From NCBI RefSeq assembly GCF_030405905.1, contig NZ_JASATW010000008.1:182785-246784 (forward strand): DNA of 64,000 nucleotides, read 5' to 3'. The notes under the pieces are model-generated. The model was not told the origin of the DNA, did not search any database, and worked only from the letters and a program-made list of their open reading frames with translations. Below are positions 26,009 through 34,390 of the stretch, piece after piece (the first letter of the stretch is position 1; each line of letters starts with the position of its first letter). The stretch comes from Sphaerothrix gracilis (GTDB lineage Bacteria; Cyanobacteriota; Cyanobacteriia; Phormidesmidales; Phormidesmidaceae). The position numbers were made by a program, and so were the translations under genes.

Positions 26009-27007
26009 ATGCGGCAACAATTTGAACACGGCGTTTCAATTATTGGCAGCGGCTCAGCCAAGTTAGAGACGGCACTCAGCAACGCCGACTTAAGCCAGAT
26101 CGTGGAAACCTCGGACGAGTGGATTGCGACTCGTACCGGCATTCAGCAGCGTCACGTCGCCAGCCCGCAGGAGTCGCTCAGGAGTTTAGCAGCGGCAGCG
26201 GCGCGGAATGCGATCGCCATGGCCGGACTGACGCCAACCGATATCGACCTAATTCTGCTGGCGACTTCTACGCCGGATGATCTGTTTGGCACCGCCAGCC
26301 AGGTGCAGGTAGAAATAGGCGCTGCCAGGGCGGTGGCCTTCGATCTAACGGCAGCCTGCTCCGGTTTTGTCTTCGCGCTAGTGACGGCGGCTCAGTATAT
26401 TCGCACTGGCACTTATCAAAATATTGTTGTGATTGGGGCAGATTTGCTGTCTCGCTGGACAGACTGGGGCGATCGCCGCACCTGCGTTCTCTTTGGGGAT
26501 GGCGCGGGAGCTGTGGTGATGCAGGCGAACTCCCGCGATCGCCTGCTTGGCTTTAAGCTATGCAGCGACGGCACTCTGAATCACTGTCTCAATCTGGCTT
26601 ACCGCAGTGAGTCCCAAACGCTCGTAGATGACATTACCGTTCAAACAGGCAGCTTTGCCCCCATCAGCATGAATGGCCGCGAAGTCTATCGCTTTGCCGT
26701 CAGCAAGGTGCCTGAGGTGATTGAAAAAGCCCTGTTTCATGCCGGACTCTCGACTGACGATATTCGCTGGCTGCTGCTGCATCAGGCCAATCAGCGCATT
26801 CTAGATGCCGTAGCTCAGCGCTTAAAAGTGCCTGGCGATCGCGTCATCAGCAATATGGCCCGTCACGGCAACACGTCAGCCGCTTCGATTCCCATCGCTC
26901 TAGACGAAGCCGTTCGTGATAACCGAATTCAGCCAGGCGATATCATCGCCTCCTCCGGGTTTGGCGCTGGGCTAACTTGGGGAGCCGCTATTTTCGAGTG
27001 GAACTAG
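26009..27007 (+). CDS. fabH: beta-ketoacyl-ACP synthase III
   Basis: A 332-residue thiolase-fold enzyme that condenses acetyl-CoA with malonyl-ACP to start fatty acid synthesis. The catalytic triad is visible: C117 in TAACSGF, His in LLHQANQRI and Asn in GNTSAASIP. The GDGAGAVV loop and the C-terminal GFGAGLTWGA are also typical. The ATG follows the plsX stop immediately. fabD, which often comes next in cyanobacteria, is not here; instead a Rieske oxygenase begins after a 128-base gap. Confidence 0.96.
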   Translation: MRQQFEHGVSIIGSGSAKLETALSNADLSQIVETSDEWIATRTGIQQRHVASPQESLRSLAAAAARNAIAMAGLTPTDIDLILLATSTPDDLFGTASQVQVEIGAARAVAFDLTAACSGFVFALVTAAQYIRTGTYQNIVVIGADLLSRWTDWGDRRTCVLFGDGAGAVVMQANSRDRLLGFKLCSDGTLNHCLNLAYRSESQTLVDDITVQTGSFAPISMNGREVYRFAVSKVPEVIEKALFHAGLSTDDIRWLLLHQANQRILDAVAQRLKVPGDRVISNMARHGNTSAASIPIALDEAVRDNRIQPGDIIASSGFGAGLTWGAAIFEWN

Positions 27008-27135
27008 CTGCCGGTGGCGGCTTGATTAACAACAAGGGCAATATCCCCCTATTTTTTCGTCAACCAGCTGCTGGCTACAGAAGGCCAAGCGGCGTGCTAA
27101 GCTGCGATCTTGGCGAGAATGGGTGAGAGAAATCC

Positions 27136-28188
27136 GTGTCGGCGACAAATCAGTTTTTTCTGCGCAATATCTGGTATCACGCCATGCCTAGCCGGGCGCT
27201 AAAGCCGGGCAAAATGCTGGTAAAAACCCTTTTGGGTGAAGCTATTTTGTTCGGCAGAACTCAAGCAGGTGAGGTCTTTGCGCTGAAAGATGTCTGTCCC
27301 CACCGGGCTGTGCCCTTGAGCTGCGGCTGGTTCGACGGCGAGGCCGTCCAGTGCTGCTATCACGGCTGGAAATTTGACGCGGCTGGCCGCTGCACCGAAA
27401 TTCCTTCCCTCATGCCCGACCAGCAGATAGATCTCAATCGCTTCAACGTCCAGGCTTACACAGTTCAAGAAACCCAGGGCAATATCTGGATCTATATGCC
27501 AGAGTCCTATCCGGCAGAGGCCGCACCGCCACGGTTTGACGTACCCAAAATTCCGGGGTTTGCCCCCCAGGCTCAGCCCAACGTCACCTATACCATGCGG
27601 TTTCCCTGCTTTATCGATCACGCAGTGGTGGGGCTGATGGATCCGGCCCATTCTCCCTACGTCCACCGGGCCTGGTGGTGGCGTACCAGCGAGCTGCATG
27701 ACGAAGTGAAGTGGTTTGATCCGTCCACCTACGGCTTCACCATGCGGCGACACCGTATTGCCCACGCCGGACGGCTGTACGGCCTAATCGGCGGCGTCCC
27801 GGAAACCGAAATTATCTTTTATCTACCGGGACTGCGGACTGAGGAAACCACCACGGCTAAACACCGCGTCGTCAACCTGACAACGGTGACGCCCCTTTCT
27901 GAAACCGAAACCGACGTCACCTTTGAGCTGTACTGGGATATTCCCTGGGGCTGGCTGTTGCAGCCGCTGATGATTCCTTTAATCAAAGCCTTCTTGGGGC
28001 AGGATCGAGACGTGGTGGCTAAACAGCAAATCGGCCTCCGGCAGGATTCGGTGCTGCGGCTGATCAAGGACTCCGATACCCCCGCCCGCTGGTACTATCA
28101 GCTCAAAAACGAATACGCGCGATCGCAGGCAGAAAAGCGCGAATTTGTCACGCCGGTCAAATCGCAGCAGCTCCGCTGGCGGGCTTGA
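27136..28188 (+). CDS. Rieske 2Fe-2S oxygenase, alpha-subunit type
   Basis: A 350-residue non-haem iron oxygenase starting with GTG after a GGGTGAGAGA stretch. The Rieske cluster ligands are C54-x-H56 (CPHRAVPL) and C73-x2-H76 (CCYHGWKFD). The mononuclear iron site is D169-x2-H172-x4-H177 in GLMDPAHSPYVH. The whole resembles vanillate O-demethylase-like oxygenases. It lacks the C-terminal CxxC seen in pheophorbide a oxygenase-type enzymes. The substrate is unknown. It lies between the fatty-acid genes plsX-fabH and chlI on the same strand, so a lipid or tetrapyrrole substrate is possible but unproven. A reductase partner is not encoded nearby. Confidence 0.88.
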   Translation: MSATNQFFLRNIWYHAMPSRALKPGKMLVKTLLGEAILFGRTQAGEVFALKDVCPHRAVPLSCGWFDGEAVQCCYHGWKFDAAGRCTEIPSLMPDQQIDLNRFNVQAYTVQETQGNIWIYMPESYPAEAAPPRFDVPKIPGFAPQAQPNVTYTMRFPCFIDHAVVGLMDPAHSPYVHRAWWWRTSELHDEVKWFDPSTYGFTMRRHRIAHAGRLYGLIGGVPETEIIFYLPGLRTEETTTAKHRVVNLTTVTPLSETETDVTFELYWDIPWGWLLQPLMIPLIKAFLGQDRDVVAKQQIGLRQDSVLRLIKDSDTPARWYYQLKNEYARSQAEKREFVTPVKSQQLRWRA

Positions 28189-28252
28189 TAACTTCCTTGT
28201 TTTGCCGTCTCCCTCCTGTGGCACAATGAGAAACAGTCATAAATTTTTGGTT

Positions 28253-28292
28253 AAATCTGCTCATACGTCTTCAGGCGTAGCCGCAGATTTTT
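28253..28292 (+). terminator. terminator-like hairpin in the chlI leader
   Basis: AAATCTGC (28253-28260) pairs with GCAGATTT (28283-28290), and an inner TACG/CGTA helix stacks inside, followed by T residues to 28292. It ends 31 bases before the chlI ATG. It may end the upstream oxygenase transcript. If the chlI promoter lies upstream of it, it may instead act as an attenuator. Confidence 0.6.
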
Positions 28293-28323
28293 GTTCACTG
28301 CTGTTGCCAGTTTTGCGAGTTTT

Positions 28324-29394
28324 ATGTCAGCTCCCCGTCGCGCTGTTTTTCCCTTCACTGCTGTTATTGGCCAGGAAGATATGAAGCTGGCCCTGCTGCT
28401 TAACGTCATCGACCCCAAAATCGGGGGCGTCATGATTATGGGCGATCGCGGTACGGGTAAGTCCACTACAATTCGGGCGCTGGCAGATCTGCTGCCTGAG
28501 ATTGAAGTAGTGGTTGACGATCCCTTCAGCCGTGCTCCGGATGATCCGGCTGTTCTCAGCGAGCGCCCAGGGCAAGGAATTGAAACGGCCAAGAAAAAAG
28601 TGCCGATGGTAGATTTGCCGCTGGGCGCTACCGAAGACCGGGTTTGCGGCACCATCGATATTGAAAAAGCCCTCTCTGAGGGGGTGAAAGCTTTTGAACC
28701 GGGCCTGCTTGCTAAGGCTAATCGCGGCCTGCTGTATGTCGATGAGGTCAACCTGCTAGACGATCACCTCGTAGACGTACTGCTCGACTCCGCCGCCTCT
28801 GGCTGGAATACCGTGGAGCGCGAAGGCATTTCCATTCGTCACCCGGCCCAGTTTGTCCTGATTGGCTCCGGCAACCCCGAAGAGGGCGAGCTGCGCCCGC
28901 AACTGCTCGATCGCTTTGGTATGCACGCTGAAATTCGTACGGTCAAAGAGCCAGAACTGCGGGTTCAGATCGTGGAAGAGCGCTCTGAGTTTGATCGCGA
29001 TCCAGAGGCTTACCTGGCGGAGCATCAAGAGCCACAGGCTGATCTACAGCAGCGGCTAGTCAGCGCTCAAGAACAGCTCAAGGCCGTCAGCATCGACCAT
29101 GACTATCGGGTCAAAATTTCTCAGATCTGCTCAGAGCTAGACGTAGATGGTTTACGGGGTGACATCGTTACCAACCGGGCGGCCAGAGCGCTAGCGGCTT
29201 ATGAAGGTCGCAGTGAAGTGACCGTAGATGACATTGGCCGGGTAATTGCCCTCTGTCTGCGGCACCGCCTACGCAAAGATCCGCTGGAGTCAATTGACTC
29301 AGGCGACAAGGTTGAAAAAGTCTTTCGACAGGTATTTGGCCTGCCCGAACCAGAACCTGCCGCCAACGGCAGACAGCCAGCAGGGGTACGCTAA
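28324..29394 (+). CDS. chlI: magnesium chelatase subunit ChlI
   Basis: A 356-residue AAA+ ATPase, the motor subunit of Mg-chelatase, which inserts Mg2+ into protoporphyrin IX in chlorophyll synthesis. Walker A is GDRGTGKST near the N-terminus, Walker B is LLYVDEVNLLDD, and sensor and finger segments such as VLIGSGNPEEGELRPQLLDRFG follow. I chose the ATG at 28324, giving the usual MSAPRRAVFPFTAVIGQ start; an upstream in-frame ATG lies inside the leader hairpin and is unlikely. chlH and chlD are not here, but gun4, encoding the Mg-chelatase activator, lies at 56404. It is followed by ruvC after seven bases. Confidence 0.97.
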   Translation: MSAPRRAVFPFTAVIGQEDMKLALLLNVIDPKIGGVMIMGDRGTGKSTTIRALADLLPEIEVVVDDPFSRAPDDPAVLSERPGQGIETAKKKVPMVDLPLGATEDRVCGTIDIEKALSEGVKAFEPGLLAKANRGLLYVDEVNLLDDHLVDVLLDSAASGWNTVEREGISIRHPAQFVLIGSGNPEEGELRPQLLDRFGMHAEIRTVKEPELRVQIVEERSEFDRDPEAYLAEHQEPQADLQQRLVSAQEQLKAVSIDHDYRVKISQICSELDVDGLRGDIVTNRAARALAAYEGRSEVTVDDIGRVIALCLRHRLRKDPLESIDSGDKVEKVFRQVFGLPEPEPAANGRQPAGVR

Positions 29395-29401
29395 ACATTA
29401 C

Positions 29402-29890
29402 ATGGCGCAGCGAATTCTGGGCCTAGACCCAGGACTAGCCATTCTGGGCTTTGGCGTTCTGGACTGTGAATGTTCCAGTCAGCTAGGGGAGTCCAGTACG
29501 GCTATTCTTGACTTTGGCATTATCGAGACGCCTGCCAAAACAGCGGTGGGCGATCGCCTCTGCATTATTTATGACGATCTCCACAGCCTAATTGACCAGT
29601 GGCAGCCCGATTTAATCTCTATTGAAAAGCTGTTTTTTTATCGCATGGGCAACACAATTCTGGTGGCCCAGGCCAGAGGCGTAATCATGCTCGTTCTGGC
29701 CCAGCAGAAAACCCCTTTTGTGGAATTTACCCCGGCCCAGGTAAAACAGGCGCTGACAGGGTATGGCAATGCCGATAAGCAGGCGGTACAGGAAGCAGTC
29801 GCCAGAGAACTGTTTTTAGAAAAGATTCCTCGGCCCGACGATGCGGCAGACGCCCTGGCCTTGGCTTTGGCTGCCTGGTTCCAAAGATAG
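29402..29890 (+). CDS. ruvC: Holliday junction endonuclease RuvC
   Basis: A 162-residue RNase-H-fold resolvase that cuts Holliday junctions together with RuvAB. The catalytic acids are visible in RILGLDPGL (D9), in ISIEKLFFY and in the C-terminal RPDDAADALALALA. I start it at the ATG at 29402; the frame is open further upstream but lies inside chlI. Seven bases separate it from the chlI stop, so co-transcription is likely. Confidence 0.95.
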   Translation: MAQRILGLDPGLAILGFGVLDCECSSQLGESSTAILDFGIIETPAKTAVGDRLCIIYDDLHSLIDQWQPDLISIEKLFFYRMGNTILVAQARGVIMLVLAQQKTPFVEFTPAQVKQALTGYGNADKQAVQEAVARELFLEKIPRPDDAADALALALAAWFQR

Positions 29891-29948
29891 ACTTACAATT
29901 GCCAGTAGCCGTTTTAGCTATCTGCATAATATCCAGTCACGCAAACAC

Positions 29949-30545
29949 ATGGGACGTAACGCAAAACTTCGCCAACAACGACGCCAAGAACGCCAGGGAG
30001 ATTTGGCAGCAACGGCTGAAAATAGTCCTTTATTTCGTCAGCCCCGCAAAAAGACTCAGCTAGAAGTAGCAGCTCTGCCTCAGCCCCAGCCGCAAACGTC
30101 CGCAAACAAATCTTTCTTCGGCAAGCTGTTCTCGCGATCGCGGTCAGATCAATCCGCCTCTTTGGTTTCCGCCGCCGATGAAATGGATCGCTTTTTCGCC
30201 ACTTATCAGCAGTGGTTAGGCGCGATCGCCTGGGAAGGCTATCAGACTCTAGGCCCAGGGCTGCTCTTGGCTGTCAATACAGCTCAGCAAACTGTCCAGG
30301 TGGAATACCTGTCGCGGAAGCTGCTGAAACGGTACTTTCCGCCAGAGTCCCTAGAATCGGCCCAGACAACCCTCAAGCTGTGTGACTTTGGCGAGGAGAT
30401 AGCCCTGGCTTACACCACTCAGTCTGGAGAAATGATGCTGGGTTCACCGCGATCGCCCGCTCCCCTGCCCGCTGAGTGTCATCGACTTTGGCAGGCCAAT
30501 GAGCTGGTCATGCCCGACCTGGATCAGCCTGAAGAGGATAGCTAA
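29949..30545 (+). CDS. conserved hypothetical protein
   Basis: A 198-residue soluble protein with a strongly basic start, MGRNAKLRQQRRQERQ, and a Pro/Gln-rich linker. A compact domain follows from about residue 75, including DRFFATYQQWLGAIAWEGYQ and QVEYLSRKLLKRYFPP. Proteins of this pattern occur downstream of other genes in cyanobacteria; I know no function. The ATG at 29949 is chosen because the upstream part of the frame overlaps ruvC. It shares a likely transcript with chlI and ruvC and ends at a strong terminator. Confidence 0.7.
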   Translation: MGRNAKLRQQRRQERQGDLAATAENSPLFRQPRKKTQLEVAALPQPQPQTSANKSFFGKLFSRSRSDQSASLVSAADEMDRFFATYQQWLGAIAWEGYQTLGPGLLLAVNTAQQTVQVEYLSRKLLKRYFPPESLESAQTTLKLCDFGEEIALAYTTQSGEMMLGSPRSPAPLPAECHRLWQANELVMPDLDQPEEDS

Positions 30546-30551
30546 CACAAC

Positions 30552-30581
30552 AAAGGCACCGCAAACTCACGCGGTGCCTTT
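30552..30581. terminator. bidirectional intrinsic terminator
   Basis: AAAGGCACCGC (30552-30562) pairs perfectly with GCGGTGCCTTT (30571-30581), an 11-bp stem around an eight-base loop. A residues precede and T residues follow, so it can end both the plus-strand chlI-ruvC group and the minus-strand gene at 30605. Confidence 0.85.
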
Positions 30582-30604
30582 ATGCAATCAGCCTGCAAAG
30601 GCTA

Positions 30605-30946
30605 TTACGAATTTTGCTTCACAACCGGGGTGATGCCCTGGCGCTCTAGGCAAGCCTGAAACTCTGACTCGGCCTGGCTGATTTCGTATTCGCTGTAGTC
30701 TTCTTTAAGGTCAAAAACACGCTCTAGGTAGTCATTGCCGAACTTGTCTAAAGCCCGCTGCAAGTCGCCTTTGGTGAGCTGTTGCGGTAAGCACTTGGCG
30801 ATCGCGGATACATCATTACCGCTAGGATCGACAAAATCATTCGTAGCAGCCTGAGCCGGTAGAGCCTGCAGCCATACCGTCATCAGCAAAACAGCCGCTA
30901 CGGCCCAGCGGCTTAGCTGTTGCAAAGTTTGCTTAAAAGTTTGCAT
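30605..30946 (-). CDS. small exported protein of unknown function
   Basis: A 113-residue protein with a clear Sec signal peptide (basic start MQTFKQTLQQLSRW, hydrophobic stretch, cleavage after ALPAQA). The mature part is about 80 residues, with one conserved-looking pair of cysteines (AKCLPQQL and QACLERQG) that could form a disulfide in the lumen or periplasm. It resembles small cyanobacterial exported proteins, but I cannot name it. GGAAA lies upstream of the chosen ATG; 15 upstream codons without signal-like character were dropped. Confidence 0.7.
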   Translation of the reverse strand: MQTFKQTLQQLSRWAVAAVLLMTVWLQALPAQAATNDFVDPSGNDVSAIAKCLPQQLTKGDLQRALDKFGNDYLERVFDLKEDYSEYEISQAESEFQACLERQGITPVVKQNS

Positions 30947-31063
30947 AAGAAATTTCCGTTTAACAACTTTTCTAGCTTTGCAAATATTCATACTTTCAGC
31001 TTCCCCCTAAAGAAGGGCCTCAGCTAGAAGTTGATCTCAGCCAGTAGAGGGAATATTGGCGCG

Positions 31064-31360
31064 CTAAGACTGAGGCGGCTGCTTGTGAGACAGTCCCAGC
31101 ATGGGTAAAGGGGGACGGGCTGAGCGATCGGGCAGGTAGCGCACTGGCGATCGCTCGGTGAATCTGACTGGCCGGCGCTGACTACGCCACCAGTGCCAAG
31201 CCAAAGCACCGCCGCTGGCAGCTAAACCAAAGATGAGGAGTGACCCGCTACTTTCGAGGCCGCCTAAAACAGCATCAACTAGACCCGCCGTAAAAATGAA
31301 GCTAACGACTGGCTCTCGCCGATAGGCCAGTCTCAGTAATCGTGAAAACGAATGACTCAT
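31064..31360 (-). CDS. small membrane protein of unknown function
   Basis: A 98-residue protein with a basic start and hydrophobic segments at about 18-34 and 41-57, followed by an Arg/Pro-rich tail. It probably sits in a membrane with the tail in the cytoplasm. I do not recognise a family. It lies between a small exported protein and a high-light-inducible protein gene, all on the minus strand. Confidence 0.6.
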   Translation of the reverse strand: MSHSFSRLLRLAYRREPVVSFIFTAGLVDAVLGGLESSGSLLIFGLAASGGALAWHWWRSQRRPVRFTERSPVRYLPDRSARPPLPMLGLSHKQPPQS

Positions 31361-31431
31361 GAGTAAATCACACTGAAATACTGTTTCTGAAGCGACCTAT
31401 TAACTCACTGATGTCTTAAAGCTGGCGCTGA

Positions 31432-31602
31432 CTAATGCAGTCCTAACCAGGTGAGTACGCCTTTTCCGGTAATAAACTCAATCAGTACGACAATAATAAA
31501 TCCGACCATAGCCGCCCGACCGTTGAGGCGCTCAGCGTATTCATTGAAGCCGGTTTTGGGTCGCTCTATATTAGGTACAGCAGTCGGTTCAGGCTTTGAC
31601 AC
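31432..31602 (-). CDS. hli: high-light-inducible protein (Hlip / SCP)
   Basis: A 56-residue single-helix protein starting with GTG, with GGGAG eight bases upstream. The chlorophyll-binding signature ERLNGRAAMVGF is complete, preceded by FNEYA and followed by one transmembrane helix (IIVVLIEFITGKG). Hlips protect photosystems from excess light by binding chlorophyll and carotenoid in the thylakoid membrane. The gene lies 87 bases after the M23 peptidase stop and may be co-transcribed. I did not find a clear pair of RpaB-type HLR1 repeats in the short gap before it. Confidence 0.92.
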   Translation of the reverse strand: MSKPEPTAVPNIERPKTGFNEYAERLNGRAAMVGFIIVVLIEFITGKGVLTWLGLH

Positions 31603-31689
31603 AGTTAGCTCCCTTGCTCTCTTGTTTCCATCTTCGACGGAGGTGAAGCTGCCGTCAATGGCGGATTGCCGTCCTGGAGGGCTGAGCGA

Positions 31690-32898
31690 TTAGAGAAAGT
31701 TCATAGGATTGACCGGCTCGCCGTTACGCCGTACCTCAAAGTGGAGGTGTGGCCCGGTTGATAGACCAGTGGAGCCAACGGCGGCGATCGCCTGCCCCTG
31801 CCCTACCCCCTGGCCTTCACTGACATAGAGCTGGCTAGCATGAGCGTACAGCGTCGTAATTCCTTCCCCATGATCCACAATCACGGCGCGGCCATAGCCC
31901 CCGTACCAGCCCGCAAAGATGACGCGGCCTGAGTCAGCGGCCTGAATAGTGCTGCCGTGACTAGCGCCAAAATCAATGCCGGAGTGAAAGCGGCGATAGC
32001 CCAAAATGGGATGAACGCGGGTACCAAAGTTACTGGTAATGCGGCCTCCAGCCGGATAGATCATCTGTCCGGTGCCGCGAATAGTGCTGCTTTGGGCCGC
32101 AATGCGCTGGCGGATTAGCTCAGCTAGCTTGGCGGAGTCGCGGGCTAGCTGGGCTTCGGCGGCTTCTAGGGCGGCGCTGTCTTGCTTGAGGCGGCTGATC
32201 AGCTGTTCTTGCTGCTGAGCTTGGGCTTCGTACTGTTGCTTTTGGGCTAAGAGTTCCTGCTTCGCAAGGGCCACCTGATTCTTCTGATTTTCCACCTCAG
32301 CTCGCCGCTGCTGCAGTTCGTCCGCTTTGCGTTTGAGGTCTGCCAGAGTGGAGCGATCGGCAGCATAGACTAGCTTGAGCTGACGCCGCCGGTCGATAAA
32401 CTGGTTCAGGTCTTGACTCTGCAACAGTACGGCCCAACCGCGACTGTGCTGCTGCCGCTGCAGGAACTGGAGCCGCGCCACTGCAGCCTGCTGCATCCCC
32501 TGATAGTTTTTTTCAGCCACTATCAAGTCTTGCTGTAGCTGCTGCAAAAGCTTTTCCGCGGCAGCCAAACGGCGCTCAGTTTCCTGAATTTGGGCGGCAG
32601 TAACCTGTATGGTCTCCTGCAGTCCACTCAGGTGCTGCTCAGCAGCCTGCTCTAAATTTTGCAGGCGATCGCGCTCCTGATTGAGATTCGATCGCTTGTT
32701 TTCAATTTCCTGCTGCTGCTGCTGTAGCTCTTCCACCGAGGATTCAGTCTGGGCGATCGCTGGCTGGCTTCCTAAACGAATCGGCCAGAAAGCCCCTAGA
32801 TAGGCAGGCAGAGACAGCAGCAGCAGGCTCAATAACCCGGCGCAGCCCCACCACAGCCACCGCTGAATTCCTTTAGGTCGTCTCATTCGCTGAACCAT
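31690..32898 (-). CDS. M23-family peptidase with coiled coil (EnvC/NlpD-like)
   Basis: A 402-residue membrane-anchored cell-wall protein. One N-terminal transmembrane segment (about 15-35) is followed by a long coiled coil (about 55-260, with many Gln, Glu and Leu), then a LytM/M23 domain. The zinc ligands are visible in HSGIDFG and in HLHFE, with a third His in YAHASQL. Active M23 enzymes cut peptide cross-links; EnvC-type homologues activate amidases for cell separation. The ATG at 32898 is used; an upstream TTG would overlap the lysE gene. The gene follows lysE almost directly. Confidence 0.9.
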   Translation of the reverse strand: MVQRMRRPKGIQRWLWWGCAGLLSLLLLSLPAYLGAFWPIRLGSQPAIAQTESSVEELQQQQQEIENKRSNLNQERDRLQNLEQAAEQHLSGLQETIQVTAAQIQETERRLAAAEKLLQQLQQDLIVAEKNYQGMQQAAVARLQFLQRQQHSRGWAVLLQSQDLNQFIDRRRQLKLVYAADRSTLADLKRKADELQQRRAEVENQKNQVALAKQELLAQKQQYEAQAQQQEQLISRLKQDSAALEAAEAQLARDSAKLAELIRQRIAAQSSTIRGTGQMIYPAGGRITSNFGTRVHPILGYRRFHSGIDFGASHGSTIQAADSGRVIFAGWYGGYGRAVIVDHGEGITTLYAHASQLYVSEGQGVGQGQAIAAVGSTGLSTGPHLHFEVRRNGEPVNPMNFL

Positions 32899-32903
32899 TT
32901 GCC

Positions 32904-33512
32904 TCAACGCCAACCTAGGGCAACAACACCAAAAGCAGCCATCATCAAGCCAGAAATCCTATTTAACCATCGCAGCCGCTGCAGATCGAACCTGGCTCGA
33001 AAAAGATTAACACTCCAGCTCAATAACCACCACCACAGCGCCGAGCCAAAAAACACGCCTAAAACTAGCACGCTTGAGTCTAAATAGCTGCGATCGCCTT
33101 CAGCCAGTCCTAATCCAGCGAAGATAGCCACAAACGAAAGAATAGTTGCCGGGTTGGTCAGGGTCAGTCCCAGCGTAGAAAGGTAGGCCCCTAGCAAAGT
33201 GGACTGGGGGGCGATCGCAGCGGCATCAGTAGCAGGCCGACTGACAAAAATCTTGGCACCGAGATAGATCAAAAACAGGCCACCGACGAGCCGTAACCAG
33301 AGGGTCTGACTGACTAAAAACTGGGTCAAAAAGGTCAGCCCAAATCCGGCAATGCAGCCATAGAGGCCATCAGCGGTGGCCGCGCCCAAGCCAGAGACTA
33401 AACCTGATAGACGACCCAGAACTAGGGTACGGCGAATACAGAGGATGCCGATGGGGCCGACCGGGGCGGCAATGGAGAGGCCGAGGAGTAAGCCTTGGAG
33501 GAGCAGGGGCAT
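32904..33512 (-). CDS. LysE/RhtB-family amino acid exporter
   Basis: A 202-residue inner-membrane protein with six hydrophobic helices. The N-terminal PVGPIGILCIRRTL is the LysE signature and the central NPATILSFVAIF matches the second conserved loop. Members export basic amino acids or homoserine/threonine. The gene upstream encodes an Lrp/AsnC regulator, which often controls such exporters. The gap between them is 90 bases and contains a minisatellite. The substrate is unknown. Confidence 0.88.
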   Translation of the reverse strand: MPLLLQGLLLGLSIAAPVGPIGILCIRRTLVLGRLSGLVSGLGAATADGLYGCIAGFGLTFLTQFLVSQTLWLRLVGGLFLIYLGAKIFVSRPATDAAAIAPQSTLLGAYLSTLGLTLTNPATILSFVAIFAGLGLAEGDRSYLDSSVLVLGVFFGSALWWWLLSWSVNLFRARFDLQRLRWLNRISGLMMAAFGVVALGWR

Positions 33513-33518
33513 AGTTTG

Positions 33519-33582
33519 GGAAGGTGGTAGAGGTAAGGAAGGTGGTAGGTGAGGAAGGTGGTAGAGGTGAGGAAGATGGTAG
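33519..33582. repeat. minisatellite of GGAAGGTGGTAG units
   Basis: Four copies of a 12-base core lie at 33519-33530, 33537-33548, 33553-33564 and 33571-33582 (the last with one change), at spacings of 16-18 bases. They fill most of the gap between the Lrp-like gene and lysE, directly before the lysE start codon. Confidence 0.85.
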
Positions 33583-33602
33583 AAAAAAGCGCGGGTGATG
33601 GG

Positions 33603-34076
33603 TTAGGAGTTTTCGTCAAAGGGGGGAACGGGCAGGAGGAAGTTTTCTTTGACGGTGGAGAGGACAATGATGGTGCGGGTTTTCTGAATACCGGGGAGGC
33701 TTTTGAGCTGATCGCTAATTAGGTGTTCGAGGGCTTGGGTACTGCGACAGCGAACCTTGAGCAGGTAGTCATCTTCGCCGGTAACGTGGTGGCATTCCTG
33801 AATTTCCGGCAATGCCATTACCTTGGAGATAAAATCCTGCCGGGATTGGGGCTGGTCGAGAGTGACGGCAATAAAAGCGGTGAGGAGGTAGCCTAGCTGC
33901 TGCGGATCGACCTGGGCGTGATATCCCCGGATAATTCCTCGTTCCTCTAGCCGTCTGACCCGATCGGCAGCCGCTGGTGCGGAAAGTCCTAGCACAGCAG
34001 CCAGTTCTGACCAGGTGATACGAGCGCGCTGCATCAGACAGGCGATCGCTTTGAGATCGAGCGGGCCAAGGGGCAT
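33603..34076 (-). CDS. Lrp/AsnC-family transcriptional regulator
   Basis: A 157-residue regulator. The N-terminal helix-turn-helix includes ITWSELAAVLGLSAPAAADRVRRLEERGIIRGY. The C-terminal RAM domain contains HHVTGEDDYLLKVRC and LPGIQKTRTIIVLST. Lrp/AsnC proteins sense amino acids and act as multimers. The adjacent LysE-type exporter on the same strand is the most likely target, as for ArgP/LysG- and Lrp-controlled exporters elsewhere. This is an inference from position. Confidence 0.9.
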   Translation of the reverse strand: MPLGPLDLKAIACLMQRARITWSELAAVLGLSAPAAADRVRRLEERGIIRGYHAQVDPQQLGYLLTAFIAVTLDQPQSRQDFISKVMALPEIQECHHVTGEDDYLLKVRCRSTQALEHLISDQLKSLPGIQKTRTIIVLSTVKENFLLPVPPFDENS

Positions 34077-34390
34077 AAAAATCTTGGTTGAACCGGGTGG
34101 AGTGGCTGCGGTTGATTCAGCTTGACTAGCCTATAGCCTACAAAAACCAAGAATTAATGGCGCATTAGGCTTAGAAAATAAGGTTTTAACCCTATTTTTC
34201 TTTTGAATCAAAAGTTAGCCGTCAGTTTTTAGCCTCGATCTTGAGCGTCTTCGATGAGGCGATTGTGAAGCAAGTTCGCTGCTGTAGTTAACTTTCGGTG
34301 AATAGGGGCGGTTCTAAGCCGAATGGCCGAGTGAGGTCAAAAAAATTCTGTGTAATTTGATACTTATAAGCCATTTGGTAAAAGCTAAAG
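34077..34390. promoter_or_regulatory. intergenic region upstream of the PEP-CTERM gene
   Basis: A 314-base gap between a minus-strand regulator and a plus-strand exported protein; both promoters must lie here. It is moderately AT-rich. I see no small gene and no recognisable operator. Confidence 0.4.

Noticed and set aside
29246..29401. Upstream extension of the ruvC frame
   Set aside because: It lies inside chlI and reads as an out-of-frame shadow; RuvC starts normally at 29402.
31603..31689. RpaB-type HLR1 box upstream of hli
   Set aside because: The short gap contains no pair of TTACA-like direct repeats two bases apart.
33519..33582. Possible CRISPR array
   Set aside because: The units are only 12 bases and the spacers 4-6 bases, far too short; there are no cas genes in the window.
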